A stretch of DNA of 25,336 nt, from NCBI GenBank assembly GCA_023396535.1, contig JAEWWD010000078.1:1-25336 (forward strand), given 5' to 3'. The translations under genes and the position numbers were made by a program. Under the pieces are notes generated by a model, which searched no databases, had not been told where the DNA came from, and was given only the letters and a program-made list of their open reading frames with translations. Shown in pieces: positions 1 through 8,640 of this stretch (positions are counted from its first letter, which is position 1; each line of letters opens with the position of its first letter). The stretch is from Bacillota bacterium (GTDB lineage: Bacteria > Bacillota > Clostridia > Christensenellales > CAG-138).

Positions 1-68
1 GCCCCTTCATCAGCAACGGCGCATTCTTGCGGGGGAATAAAATGAAAGCGCGGCTGTTCAGCCACGCA

Positions 69-112
69 AAAAAGCCTCCGGGGCTCGCATCCACGGCTCC
101 CGGAGGCTTTAC
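69..112 (-). terminator. Rho-independent terminator ending the phage head/neck operon
   Basis: A long GC-rich hairpin (arms GCCTCCGGGGC-like and GCTCCCGGAGGC) is followed on the minus strand by six T residues (plus-strand AAAAAA at 65-70). It lies about 150 nt past the stop codon of the last peptidoglycan-binding virion gene, so it is a good end point for the leftward late operon. Positions 1-68 beyond it hold no gene I can support. Confidence 0.75.
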
Positions 113-115
113 TTT

Positions 116-243
116 GTAAAAACCGGCGACATGCGCGCCGGTTTTTACACCTTGCGCAAATGCCGGCCGCGCCGCTGGCGCAGGCATTTGCGAGAAACCC
201 CGCCGCAGCGGTTTCACACAAATGGGCACAGCCCATTTGTGTG
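116..243 (-). repeat. Structured intergenic repeat, three-stem family, copy 1
   Basis: Read on the minus strand, it has three parts. First is a 13-bp hairpin with a 3-nt loop (231-243 with 215-227). Next is a 10-bp stem (183-192 with 155-164). Then comes AAGGTGT, which runs into a perfect 13-bp hairpin (136-148 with 116-128) with loop CGCATGT. The order and the AGGTGT motif match the copies near 10.4, 12.5, 16.8 and 20.4 kb. This copy has no inner TCGR..TGTC hairpin, its heptaloop deviates, and ACGGAT is missing after the last stem. It lies between the last phage gene and its terminator, so it should be transcribed. Function unknown. Confidence 0.7.
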
Positions 244-257
244 ACAAGCGAAGCGCC

Positions 258-1118
258 TTATCCCGGATACAGCCCCTGCGCCTGCAGATACCCGGCCTTG
301 CCCAGGCTGGCGATCAGTTCGTCGCGGTATTCCCTGTCCTGTTGCGTTACGCCGTCGTAAATGGCGCGGCGCTCTTCGGGCGTGTGCATGGAAAGGAACA
401 GCAGCGCGATATCCGGCGAGGTGGCGGGCGCGCCGCCGCCCGATCCGCGGGAAGCGGCTTTTTGCGCCGCCTGCGCCTGCGCGGCGTACTGGCCGTACAA
501 ATCCTGCGCGGTCGAAAACGCAAGCTGGTTCACGCTGGCCTGCTGGCCCGCATTGTAAAGCTGCGCCTGCAGCGCGCGGGCGCGCTCGTCCTGCTGCGCT
601 TGCATAAACGCCTGCGCAAGCGCCGCGGAATACGCGGCCTCCATTTCGGCGATATCCTCCGCCTCCTCGTCCATCTGCCTGTCCTTCATATCCGTCACAT
701 ACGTGCTGCGGCCCATGCCGCGCGCCCACGCGTCCGCGTCCAGCTCGGCCATGTTTTCTTCCGTCAACTCCCTGCGCCGCTCGATGGCCGCGTCCACGCC
801 CGGACGCAGCGCGTCGCGAAGCTCGGAACGGATGGACGTATCCGAAAGCGGCGTATACCCGACATAAGAGTTAGAAAACAGCGGTTGTATCCCCTGCATG
901 AACGCGGATACGCCGTTCGCCCACTGTCCCGCCGCGCCGGATGCGCCGGATGCGCCCGAAAGCCCCAGATACGCGGCCTGCGTTTTGGGGCCGTACACGC
1001 CGTCCACAATCAGGTTCGCGCCCATGGCGTTGAGCCCGCGCTGCAGGTTAGCCACGTCCGCGCCGCTCGTCACGCCGGCAGGCGGTATATAATCGGTCAG
1101 ATAGTATCTATGCCCCAT
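258..1118 (-). CDS. Phage virion protein with N-terminal peptidoglycan-binding domain, helical/Ala-rich body (286 aa)
   Basis: Residues about 14-52 form a PG_binding_1-like repeat (LQRGLNAMGANLIVDGVYG followed by K-T-x-A-A-Y). The rest is Ala/Gln/Glu-rich and predicted helical (about 95-225), with a short Gly/Ser linker near residue 225 and a C-terminal helical domain. There is no signal peptide. I chose the ATG at 1118 because AGGAGGGG sits about 6 nt upstream; the ATG at 1124 would touch the SD. It is the last gene of the head/neck operon, 13 nt after its paralogue. In P22-like phages this position holds tail or DNA-ejection (internal virion) proteins, so a role in crossing or anchoring to the cell wall is an inference. 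The domain call is fairly safe; the virion role is moderate. Confidence 0.6.
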   Translation of the reverse strand: MGHRYYLTDYIPPAGVTSGADVANLQRGLNAMGANLIVDGVYGPKTQAAYLGLSGASGASGAAGQWANGVSAFMQGIQPLFSNSYVGYTPLSDTSIRSELRDALRPGVDAAIERRRELTEENMAELDADAWARGMGRSTYVTDMKDRQMDEEAEDIAEMEAAYSAALAQAFMQAQQDERARALQAQLYNAGQQASVNQLAFSTAQDLYGQYAAQAQAAQKAASRGSGGGAPATSPDIALLFLSMHTPEERRAIYDGVTQQDREYRDELIASLGKAGYLQAQGLYPG

Positions 1119-1131
1119 GTGCATCCCCTCC

Positions 1132-1779
1132 TTACTGGCTGTAGCTCCCGTACAGCTCTTCCTCGTTCTTCTTTCGCTGCTCGTCGTAAAACTTTTCCCA
1201 AATGGATAGCTCTTCTTCCTCATCTGAATCCGCGTCGTCGCCGGTACTGCCGCCCGTTGGGGAGCCGGAGGAGCGCGCATAATCCCTCTCAAAACCGGAT
1301 ACGTGCGTACCGGGCGCGGCGTACGTCATGCTGTTGGGCGTATAACCGAGCACATGGCCGCCGCCGTCGAACGCCACGCCGTATTTTGCGAACTGCCAGC
1401 CGTTGCCGATATCAAAATACATGCCGTTGGGACTGATTTTCGCACCCGCCGGGTAGAAAAAGCCGTCCTCGCGCAATAGCGCCCCATAATCGGTATAGGA
1501 ATTCCCGTCCCGCCCGGTTACGATAGGCCCCACATACCCGCTTTTGTGCCCCCCGGACGAGCCGCCCGAGGAACGCCCGGACGAACTGCCGGATCCGGAG
1601 CCGGATGAGGAACCGATCTGTTGTTTATAAGCGGCGTTTGTCTTATCGCCGTATATGCCGTCCACCACCAGGTTCGCACCATTTTCATTCAGCATCTGCT
1701 GCAATTTAATGACCTTCTCGCGGCTGTCTATGCCGTCGGGCGGCGTCTGTGTGCTGGTATGATAATTGTCTCTTCCCAT
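1132..1779 (-). CDS. Phage virion-associated protein with peptidoglycan-binding repeat and Gly/Ser linker (215 aa)
   Basis: Residues about 18-53 are a PG-binding repeat paralogous to that of the next gene (shared GANLVVDGIYG-K-T-x-A-A-Y). A low-complexity Ser/Gly/Arg linker covers about 57-80, a Gly/Tyr/Phe-rich middle domain about 81-165, and an acidic segment (D/E-rich, about 181-190) precedes a charged C-terminal helix. The start at 1779 has GGGAGGG 6-7 nt upstream. The SD of the downstream gene overlaps this gene's stop codon region, so the two are probably coupled. Linker-separated domains suggest a surface or tail-tip component. I do not recognise the middle domain. Confidence 0.55.
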   Translation of the reverse strand: MGRDNYHTSTQTPPDGIDSREKVIKLQQMLNENGANLVVDGIYGDKTNAAYKQQIGSSSGSGSGSSSGRSSGGSSGGHKSGYVGPIVTGRDGNSYTDYGALLREDGFFYPAGAKISPNGMYFDIGNGWQFAKYGVAFDGGGHVLGYTPNSMTYAAPGTHVSGFERDYARSSGSPTGGSTGDDADSDEEEELSIWEKFYDEQRKKNEEELYGSYSQ

Positions 1780-1792
1780 CTGTTTCCCTCCC

Positions 1793-1984
1793 TCATGTGA
1801 CCTGCCGGAGCTGATCTTCCATCTCCAGCAGCTTGTCGAGCAGTATGGCAAAATTCTGGTTCAGGTTGTTTTCGTTCTGGGCGATTTGCGTTTCGTATTC
1901 CTCGCCGCTCATATCCCGCCTGTCCGACTGGCGCGGGAACAGCACGGGGAACAGCGCCTGCACGCCCGTGGGTGTGTATGCCAT
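1793..1984 (-). CDS. Small helical phage protein, unknown function (63 aa)
   Basis: A good SD (GGAGGAC) precedes ATG 1984. The protein starts with a short hydrophobic/proline segment (ALFPVLFPRQ) and then forms one long charged/Asn-rich helix with coiled-coil character (residues about 25-62). It lies 13 nt upstream of the first PG-binding gene and 41 nt after the beta-propeller gene, in the same operon. Its size and position would suit a small tail or needle-associated oligomer, but I recognise no family. Confidence 0.5.
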   Translation of the reverse strand: MAYTPTGVQALFPVLFPRQSDRRDMSGEEYETQIAQNENNLNQNFAILLDKLLEMEDQLRQVT

Positions 1985-2025
1985 GATAGTCCTCCTTCAT
2001 AGGAAACTGGCTGCGCAAAACGGTA

Positions 2026-3504
2026 TTAATACGCGCGCAGCCGGTGCTCGAACGTCATCTGTATGCCGCCGCGTATGCAAAAGCGCGACCCCGCTTCGTT
2101 GGAGAAACGGAGCGAAAACGTGCGCCCTTCGTTTTTGAGCGGGATCTCCAGCACGTCCTCCTCCCGCTCCGGCATAAGGCAGCGGTAGCTGTGCAAATTG
2201 CGGCCTATGCGCGCGTCCAGCAGCAATACCGCGCCCGCATCTTCCGCCGCGCCGCGCAGGTACATTTCCTGCAGGCACTTAATGCCCGGCTTGCTGTTGA
2301 GGTCGGTCAGCGGCGTGCGCCAGTACGCCTCGATAGGCGCGCCGTCGTAATCCGTGCCCTCGTCGAAACGATAAATCACACGCGCATCATTCATGAAGTA
2401 GAGCACGCCGTCGCGCGCGCACAGGTCGCTAATTTCAAACCCGCGCCGCACCATGTACGTTTGCCGCACGATGTCGTATTCGATAAGCGCGTTGTCGCGG
2501 TCACGTGCAGCACCCGCGCCGCTTGCGTCGCGCGCCTCTTCATATGCGGTAAAGTAGAGCTTATCCCCCTTCTTCGCCGCGCGGCAGTTGGTAAAGGATG
2601 CGTTCTCCAAGAATTTACGGATGCGCCGCGCGGTCCGGCTTTTGATCGCCGTCTGCCCGTCGAAGTAATACAGGCCGCCCGGCGTCATCCAGTAGGGCGC
2701 GTCGCCGTAGCGCGTAAGCGACGTATGCTGTGCGCGCTCCACTTCCGCGTGTACGCGCTGCACGCGAAAGTTCCCCGGCCTGTCCCCGAGCAGGCGATAG
2801 ATCGAATTGCGCTTGAATATGAGAAGCTGGTTGGAAAGCGAGCACAGCCCCGTAATAGGGTCGCCCGATGTTTCGCCAACTTCCAGCGACCCGCCGCTTG
2901 TGCTTGGGCTTGCTTCGTCCGCCGCCCAGTTTTCGATTGTGCGGGTATCGCCCGGAGTCTGGCTATAATACAACAGGCTTGGTTTATCGGGGTCGCCCGC
3001 TGCAAACAGGCGGCCGTAATGCATGGCGAGAAAGTTCACCTGCTTGTCGGATTGGCCGGTTGCGCTGCCGAACGCCGTCATATCGCCCGCGATATTCCAT
3101 TTGAGTATCTGGTGCTCGCCGCAGGCGATGAGAAGATAATCTTCGCTGCCGATCATAGCTTCGCACGAGTCGATCCTGCGCGCGCCCACCGTTTCGGGGT
3201 AGGAGAACTTCAGTTCCCACGCGAGCGGTTCCGTATCGGGGTTGAGCGCGTATACGTCGTTGCCCGCAATAACTACAAAACGTTCTGCGGTGAGCCCTTT
3301 CCACAGCAGCAGTTTGCGGATGGGTTTCTCGTCTTTCGGAACCGGTATGGCGAGGTGCTTCACAAACCCGCGCACGACAGCAAGACTGCCGTCCTCGGTA
3401 TCCATGTTGCAGGCGTCGGGGCTGCTGCCGGGGTCCAGCGCGCCTTCCTGCGTGCTCTGGTCTATGCCGAGGAACGCGGGGATACGGTATTCGGCGACAG
3501 CCAT
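2026..3504 (-). CDS. P22 gp10-like tail hub / stabilisation protein, beta-propeller type (492 aa)
   Basis: This 492-aa protein is rich in short beta-strand repeats (RFVVIAGNDVYAL, DYLLIACGEHQILKW, YWMTPGGLYYFDG, GVLYFMNDARVIYRF), the pattern of the podovirus stabilisation/hub proteins such as P22 gp10 (about 470 aa). The N-terminus (FLGIDQST..DPGSSPDACNMD) resembles the opening segment common to these proteins. It follows the connector gene with a 4-nt gap and precedes the small tail genes, as in P22-like neck modules. Predicted role: plugging the portal/adaptor after packaging and attaching the tail. The assignment is by pattern and context, not alignment. Confidence 0.6.
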   Translation of the reverse strand: MAVAEYRIPAFLGIDQSTQEGALDPGSSPDACNMDTEDGSLAVVRGFVKHLAIPVPKDEKPIRKLLLWKGLTAERFVVIAGNDVYALNPDTEPLAWELKFSYPETVGARRIDSCEAMIGSEDYLLIACGEHQILKWNIAGDMTAFGSATGQSDKQVNFLAMHYGRLFAAGDPDKPSLLYYSQTPGDTRTIENWAADEASPSTSGGSLEVGETSGDPITGLCSLSNQLLIFKRNSIYRLLGDRPGNFRVQRVHAEVERAQHTSLTRYGDAPYWMTPGGLYYFDGQTAIKSRTARRIRKFLENASFTNCRAAKKGDKLYFTAYEEARDASGAGAARDRDNALIEYDIVRQTYMVRRGFEISDLCARDGVLYFMNDARVIYRFDEGTDYDGAPIEAYWRTPLTDLNSKPGIKCLQEMYLRGAAEDAGAVLLLDARIGRNLHSYRCLMPEREEDVLEIPLKNEGRTFSLRFSNEAGSRFCIRGGIQMTFEHRLRAY

Positions 3505-3508
3505 GCGC

Positions 3509-4051
3509 TCACCACCTGTTCACAAATTGGTATTGATCCGGTTCGCCCACCGTGGCGCGCAGGCTGCGCTTGCCCGCGTTGTACAGCGAGAAATAGACGT
3601 TCGCGCCGCGCTGCATGGAAGGGTCCGCGCTCGAACGCTCGCGCGCCACCACGTAGGTCACGATCATGCCGTGGCAGTACGCGGGCAGTTCGGGCACGTC
3701 GGTGGGGGAGCTCATGTCGTTGGGCAGATACCGGTAATGCACCTGTACCGGCCCGTCGTCGCACAGCGCGCGCAGCTCCGTGCCGGACGATCCCGCGATA
3801 AACGGGATGCGGCTCATGTTGCGCGCGAGGTAAAGCACTTTCACGCAGCAGCGGGGTAACAGAGCGATATCCGCCATGCCGTTTGTCACCGTGAGCGTAT
3901 CCGTACGGCGAAGCTGCAGTATGGTCGCGAGGTCGATGACGGCCTCGTTGGCGTAGCGGGTGAGTTTGTCGCGCCAGGTATCCACCGTCTGGCTGTCGTG
4001 CCCGCGGTCAAGCTGCGCGAGCGCGGAGACGATGATGTCGTTAAGCGTCAT
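3509..4051 (-). CDS. Head-tail connector / adaptor protein (180 aa)
   Basis: The protein starts with a helical segment (MTLNDIIVSALAQL) followed by W-R-x-K-L-x-R-Y-A-N-E-A-V-I-D-L. That layout is typical of head-completion and tail-adaptor proteins that bind the portal ring. The middle is strand-rich and a helix lies near the C-terminus (ANVYFSLYNAG). ATG 4051 has a GGGGTG SD and lies 1 nt after the previous stop. Its place between the capsid-side genes and the propeller gene supports an adaptor role like P22 gp4, but I see no diagnostic motif. Confidence 0.5.
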   Translation of the reverse strand: MTLNDIIVSALAQLDRGHDSQTVDTWRDKLTRYANEAVIDLATILQLRRTDTLTVTNGMADIALLPRCCVKVLYLARNMSRIPFIAGSSGTELRALCDDGPVQVHYRYLPNDMSSPTDVPELPAYCHGMIVTYVVARERSSADPSMQRGANVYFSLYNAGKRSLRATVGEPDQYQFVNRW

Positions 4052-4052
4052 G

Positions 4053-4328
4053 TCACCCCACCCGCTTCCCCCGCCCGCGGTAGGCGCTTACTGTTTTTTC
4101 GGCCTCCATACGCACCCGCGCGCTCTGCGCGATGAGCGCAGCGAGGCTTTTGGGCAGTTCCACTTCCACGCCCGTTTTGATGCGGAAGAAGTGGCCGTTG
4201 ACGCCGCCCTCCCAGTACGCGCCCAGGTTGTCAGGCGATATGGTCAGGCGGACTTTGGGCTCCGCGCGCAGCGCCGAGCCCGTGTCGCTGGAGAGTTTAT
4301 CTATCTGCTGTTCGGTTAAGTAATCCAT
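4053..4328 (-). CDS. Small phage head protein, unknown function (91 aa)
   Basis: ATG 4328 is preceded by AAGGAGG at normal spacing; the upstream in-frame ATG has no SD. The protein has a short helical start (YLTEQQIDKLSSDTG), a strand-rich core (KVRLTISPDNLGAYWEGG..GHFFRIKTGVEVELP) and a basic C-terminal helix. It lies downstream of the capsid gene, across a 270-nt gap filled by a palindromic repeat element, and 1 nt before the connector gene. Comparable positions in other phages hold small head-completion proteins. Family not recognised. Confidence 0.55.
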   Translation of the reverse strand: MDYLTEQQIDKLSSDTGSALRAEPKVRLTISPDNLGAYWEGGVNGHFFRIKTGVEVELPKSLAALIAQSARVRMEAEKTVSAYRGRGKRVG

Positions 4329-4361
4329 GGTTATCCTCCTTATTGATTGATGATTATAACT

Positions 4362-4576
4362 GGGGCTCTGCCCCAAACCCCGCTCAGGGGCGTAGCAGCG
4401 GTACTCGGGGTTCTAAAACCGATTCACAGGATCGGTTTTTGCCCTATAGGGCAACGAACCCGCTTTCCTGCGGAAAGCCCCTGAGAACCCTTCCCTGGAA
4501 CCGCCCATGGGCGGTTCCGAATATGGGATCCAAGGGCCATGATGGCCCTTGGCGGGAGTTTGAGGGCGGAGCCCTC
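4362..4576. repeat. MITE-like hairpin element in the phage operon (family 2, copy 1)
   Basis: The ends form imperfect inverted repeats: GGGGCTCTGCCCC then AAACCCCGC at 4362-4383, and GCGGGAGTTTGA then GGGCGGAGCCC up to 4575. Between them lie hairpins with unrelated stems: 4415-4423/4431-4439, GCTTTCC/GGAAAGC at 4462-4478, a perfect 22-nt palindrome at 4497-4518, and CAAGGGCC/GGCCCTTG at 4531-4551. A long-range pairing (CTCAGGGG 4383-4390 with CCCCTGAG 4478-4485) encloses the first group. The element fills the gap between the capsid gene and the next head gene. No ORF is supported. Confidence 0.7.
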
Positions 4577-4598
4577 AATGGCTACGCCATTTTTCTGA

Positions 4599-5834
<1,236 letters not shown>

Positions 5835-5870
5835 GTTTTTTCCTCCTTAATTGATGTAAGTAGTTGCGTT

Positions 5871-6076
5871 AAGGGCTTCGCCCTCAAACTCCCACCAAAG
5901 GGCCGTCACGGCCCTTTGGAAACCCTCCCATCAAAGCGACTTCGTCGCTTTGGGGATACTTAATGCACGGAGTTGCATTGGATTGTGAAAAACCCCCAAG
6001 GCGAATCACGTGTAAAGCGCATAACCAAGGACCCGGTATTCGTCCTCAGGGGGAGCGGGGGGCGAAGCCCTCCCGC
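5871..6076. repeat. MITE-like hairpin element in the phage operon (family 2, copy 2)
   Basis: The ends are inverted: AGGGCTTCGCCCT then CAAACTCCC at 5872-5893, and GGGAGCGGGGGGCGAAGCCC at 6051-6070. Inside are perfect hairpins with new stem sequences: CCAAAGGGCCGT/ACGGCCCTTTGG (5895-5919), CAAAGCGAC/GTCGCTTTG (5932-5952) and AATGCA/TGCATT (about 5962-5978). Read on the minus strand, the flank of the 5895-5919 hairpin matches that of copy 1 (GGGAGTTTGAGGGCG). It lies between the scaffold-like and capsid genes. A further hairpin, TCGCCGCC/GGCGGCGA, follows near 6097-6118. No gene is visible in 5835-6131. Confidence 0.7.
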
Positions 6077-6131
6077 TATTAAATAAAATAGATAGTCGTC
6101 GCCGCCCCTAGGCGGCGATACCTTATCCCTC

Positions 6132-6734
6132 CTACAGCTTCACCTTAATGCCACGCCGCGCCTTGTCGCGCAAATCGCGCTCGACGCGGGCGAACTCCTC
6201 CGGCGACATGGAAAGATAATCCCGCGAGGCCGCCGCTGCGGTATCCGCGCGGGCGGCGCGGGGCAAGCCCTCGCGTGCACGCAGACGCTGCAGCAGCGTC
6301 TGCATGGCCTGCTGTTCGGCGTTCGCGGCGCGCCGCTCGGCCACGTACACGCGTACCGCGGCGTACGCGGGCAGCTCCATTGTCAGGCGCACGAACGCCG
6401 GGTCCTGCGCGGCGGCGACGAGATCAAACCCGGCGGGCAAACGATTGCTCCGCATCAGCTCGTTCAAGTCGCGCTTGACCTGCGCCGCGTTTGTCGCGCC
6501 CGGCGCAGCGTTCGCGGCGGGCGCGCCCTGCGGCATGGGCTGCTGCATCGGCTGTTGCGGCATTGTCTGCTGCATGGGCTGCTGCGCCATCGCCTGCATA
6601 TAGGGCGCGGGTGCCATACCCTGCGGCTGCTGGTACTGGAAGGCAGCGGCGGGCAGCGTTCCGGCGGGGACGATGCCCGCGGGCAGATTGCCCGCAGGCG
6701 CGGCCGCCGGGTACGAAAGGGGCATACGATTCAT
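6132..6734 (-). CDS. Putative scaffolding/head assembly protein (200 aa)
   Basis: Residues about 1-85 are low-complexity Ala/Pro/Met/Gln (repeats such as QQPMQQTMPQQPMQQ). Residues about 86-200 are highly charged and helical, with a basic end (RDLRDKARRGIKVKL), the usual shape of scaffolding proteins, whose basic C-terminus binds coat protein. It sits exactly between portal and major capsid genes, where P22-like phages encode scaffold. ATG 6734 has GAAGGAGG 9-10 nt upstream. There is no protease motif. Assignment is by composition and position. Confidence 0.55.
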   Translation of the reverse strand: MNRMPLSYPAAAPAGNLPAGIVPAGTLPAAAFQYQQPQGMAPAPYMQAMAQQPMQQTMPQQPMQQPMPQGAPAANAAPGATNAAQVKRDLNELMRSNRLPAGFDLVAAAQDPAFVRLTMELPAYAAVRVYVAERRAANAEQQAMQTLLQRLRAREGLPRAARADTAAAASRDYLSMSPEEFARVERDLRDKARRGIKVKL

Positions 6735-6797
6735 CGATAATTTCCTCCTTCAGTTGTTGGGTCGGTCTTGCATGGCCGGTATGGGTTTTGAAAAGGG

Positions 6798-8495
6798 TTA
6801 TTTGCCGGTACGGGGCTTGCGAGCAAACAGTCCGCCCAACCGGGAACCCGCGCCCTGTTTGACAGGCTGCGCACCGTTTACAGCCGGAGGCCCGGCCATA
6901 TTTCCGGGCGCGTCGGGCGCGGCTGCGCCGGATTTCCCCTGTTCGCTTTGTTCCGCATTGCGGCGCGCCTGCCGCAGTATGAGTTCCTTGCCCTCGAAGT
7001 GCATAAGTTCCACGGCCTGCTCGGGCTGGAGCACGCCGAGCTTGAGCATCTGCAGCACCAGCTCGTTCTGGCTGATGACGCTCCATCGGTTCTGCTTCTG
7101 CACCTTGATGGAAATCGAGAACTCGACGGGCAGGCTGCGCCCGTCGGGCAGGCTCCGCTCCAGCATGCCGCCGTCGAACGTATACCGCCTCTCCTCGCCG
7201 TCCACCGTGACGGATACGCTGCGCGGCAAAAGGTTGAACTCGCGCTCCACCTCGATTTCCATGCGGACGGCGTCGCGGTAGGCTTCGTGCATCTGCCGTA
7301 TGGCCATGCGGGCGCGCTTGCCGCTCATCTCCTGCAAGGCCGCGATGGCCGAAGCGGCGGTGATGCCGCCCGCCGTATTCCCGCGCGAAAAATCGTTCGC
7401 GCCGCTTTCTTCCTTAATGGATTCCTGCAGCCCGCGGACGTATTGAAGAATATAGCCGGGCAGCGGAGGGGTGGCGAACCAGCTTACGCCGTTGAGCTGC
7501 TCGCCTACATGCACCTGCTTGGCCCAATCGCGAAGGTCGTCCGCGTCAAACCCGCTCGCGCCCGTAACGAGCAGCTTGTTGTGCGAAGCCATGAGCGCGT
7601 TTTTGAGCACGATCTGATCCAGCTTATCCGCAAAAAGCTGCTGCGCGCCGAACATATCCACAATGCCGTAGCCCAGCGGGCTGCCCTTGCGCGTGAACAG
7701 CGGCGTGATGAGGAACGGATACTGCCCGTGCGCGAAATACCCCTGCGGCTTAAGTTCCCTGCTGTCGCTGAGTACGCGGTTGCCTGCAAGCTGCGCCATG
7801 TGCACGCGCGTGCGGCCCGCTTTTTCGTCGTACTCGCGCCACCAGTACTCGATGAGCAGCGCGGTTTTGGTGCGGTCGGCGCTTAAAAGCGCGTCCTCCG
7901 CGACATCCTGCCGCGCGTAGCCGTCGAAATCGCCGTCGTACTCCGGGAACCGCTCCTTCAGCCATTCCCGCGTGCGCACGGCGAACTTGAACACGGCGCG
8001 GCCATCCTGAATATCCGTGCACAGCGGGTCGAACAGTACGCCCCGGTTATCCGCGTGGCGGATGAACGCGCCGCCCAGCCCGTTGTTGAGCGCGGGGTCG
8101 TAGCCCACCTCCTGCACCATGTAGCCGCCAACCAGGATGTCGTGCGTAAGCCGCCTGTACTCTCGCTCGTAACAGGCGGCGTCGTGGTTCTGGCGGATCA
8201 CCGCCTCCACCACGCGGGCGGCAGTCAGATCCTCCGGCGTTTCGGGGGAGATCACGGCCTCGGGCAGCGCGTCCATCAGGTCGGCGGCAATGTTTTCCAC
8301 CGTGCTCTGAATGATGGGCGTGCTGGGCCGCGGCTCGTTGGGGTCGCCTTCAGGTACGTCGTGCCAGTGGTCACCGCAGTACATGCGCTCCGCGTGCTCC
8401 AGCCGCCGCCATTCGCCCGCGTACGCGGAGCGGAACTCCTCGAACAGCGCGTACGCGCGCGCGCACAGCTGTGCCCGGGCATCCGTTTTTGTCAT
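6798..8495 (-). CDS. Portal protein, P22/podovirus-like (565 aa)
   Basis: The N-terminal half has features seen in P22-type portals: W-R-R-L-E-H-A-E-R-M-Y-C-G-D-H-W (about 28-43), P-R-P-S-T-P-I-I-Q-S-T-V-E-N-I-A-A-D-L-M-D (about 56-76), and YEREYRRLTHDILVGGYMVQEVGYDP. Later come G-Y-G-I-V-D-M-F-G-A-Q-Q-L-F-A-D-K-L-D-Q-I and a Gly/Thr/Ala-rich GITAASAIAALQEMSGKRA helix. The C-terminus is Gln/Pro/Gly-rich and basic. It would form the dodecameric DNA channel at one capsid vertex. ATG 8495 has AAAGGAG. It is the first gene of the operon; no terminase gene lies upstream, which is unusual. Confidence 0.85.
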   Translation of the reverse strand: MTKTDARAQLCARAYALFEEFRSAYAGEWRRLEHAERMYCGDHWHDVPEGDPNEPRPSTPIIQSTVENIAADLMDALPEAVISPETPEDLTAARVVEAVIRQNHDAACYEREYRRLTHDILVGGYMVQEVGYDPALNNGLGGAFIRHADNRGVLFDPLCTDIQDGRAVFKFAVRTREWLKERFPEYDGDFDGYARQDVAEDALLSADRTKTALLIEYWWREYDEKAGRTRVHMAQLAGNRVLSDSRELKPQGYFAHGQYPFLITPLFTRKGSPLGYGIVDMFGAQQLFADKLDQIVLKNALMASHNKLLVTGASGFDADDLRDWAKQVHVGEQLNGVSWFATPPLPGYILQYVRGLQESIKEESGANDFSRGNTAGGITAASAIAALQEMSGKRARMAIRQMHEAYRDAVRMEIEVEREFNLLPRSVSVTVDGEERRYTFDGGMLERSLPDGRSLPVEFSISIKVQKQNRWSVISQNELVLQMLKLGVLQPEQAVELMHFEGKELILRQARRNAEQSEQGKSGAAAPDAPGNMAGPPAVNGAQPVKQGAGSRLGGLFARKPRTGK

Positions 8496-8513
8496 TTGCC
8501 CACTCCTTTCCGC

Positions 8514-8551
8514 TTTTGCTCAACGCAAAAAGCCCGCATGACTGCGGGCTT
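8514..8551 (-). terminator. Leader terminator with overlapping alternative hairpin before the portal gene
   Basis: AAGCCCGCA/TGCGGGCTT (8530-8551, 9-bp stem, 4-nt loop) is followed on the minus strand by a run of five T, a classic intrinsic terminator. The T run and following bases can instead pair as TTTTGC/GCAAAA (8514-8519 with 8525-8530, 5-nt loop), which competes with the 3' side of the terminator. It lies 31 nt before the portal ATG, between the promoter-like site at 8583 and the gene. It may end the host transcript from upstream, act as an attenuator, or both. Confidence 0.65.
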
Positions 8552-8559
8552 ATCGCGTA

Positions 8560-8591
8560 CGAACATTTGTTTTTATATTAGCAGTATAGCA
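8560..8591 (-). promoter_or_regulatory. Late-operon promoter (extended -10) with DinR/LexA-like operator
   Basis: On the minus strand TGC-TATACT (8583-8591) is an extended -10; no good -35 is present. Nine nt downstream lies AAAACAAATGTTCG (8560-8573), which matches 12 of 14 positions of the Bacillus DinR box CGAACRNRYGTTYG. The same layout (TATACT, 9 nt, a site with AACAAATGTTC) occurs in front of the ArpU-like gene. I infer SOS or phage-repressor control of the head operon. Confidence 0.55.
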
Positions 8592-8640
8592 CGAAAAACG
8601 CGGGGGTACAGGTGAGAGTGGTTATGAGAATGGCGTGCGT

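Noticed and set aside
1..68. End of a plus-strand gene at the window edge
   Set aside because: A frame is open through the first bases and runs into the terminator hairpin, but it is too short to judge and shows no family features.
222..1436. Plus-strand open frame (404 codons) opposite the PG-binding genes
   Set aside because: Arg-rich composition, no SD, crosses two real minus-strand genes.
2044..3801. Long plus-strand open frame (585 codons) opposite the beta-propeller gene
   Set aside because: It is an antisense shadow caused by high GC and codon bias. Its product is Arg/Ala-rich without recognisable domains, while the minus-strand gene has an SD, operon context and family features.
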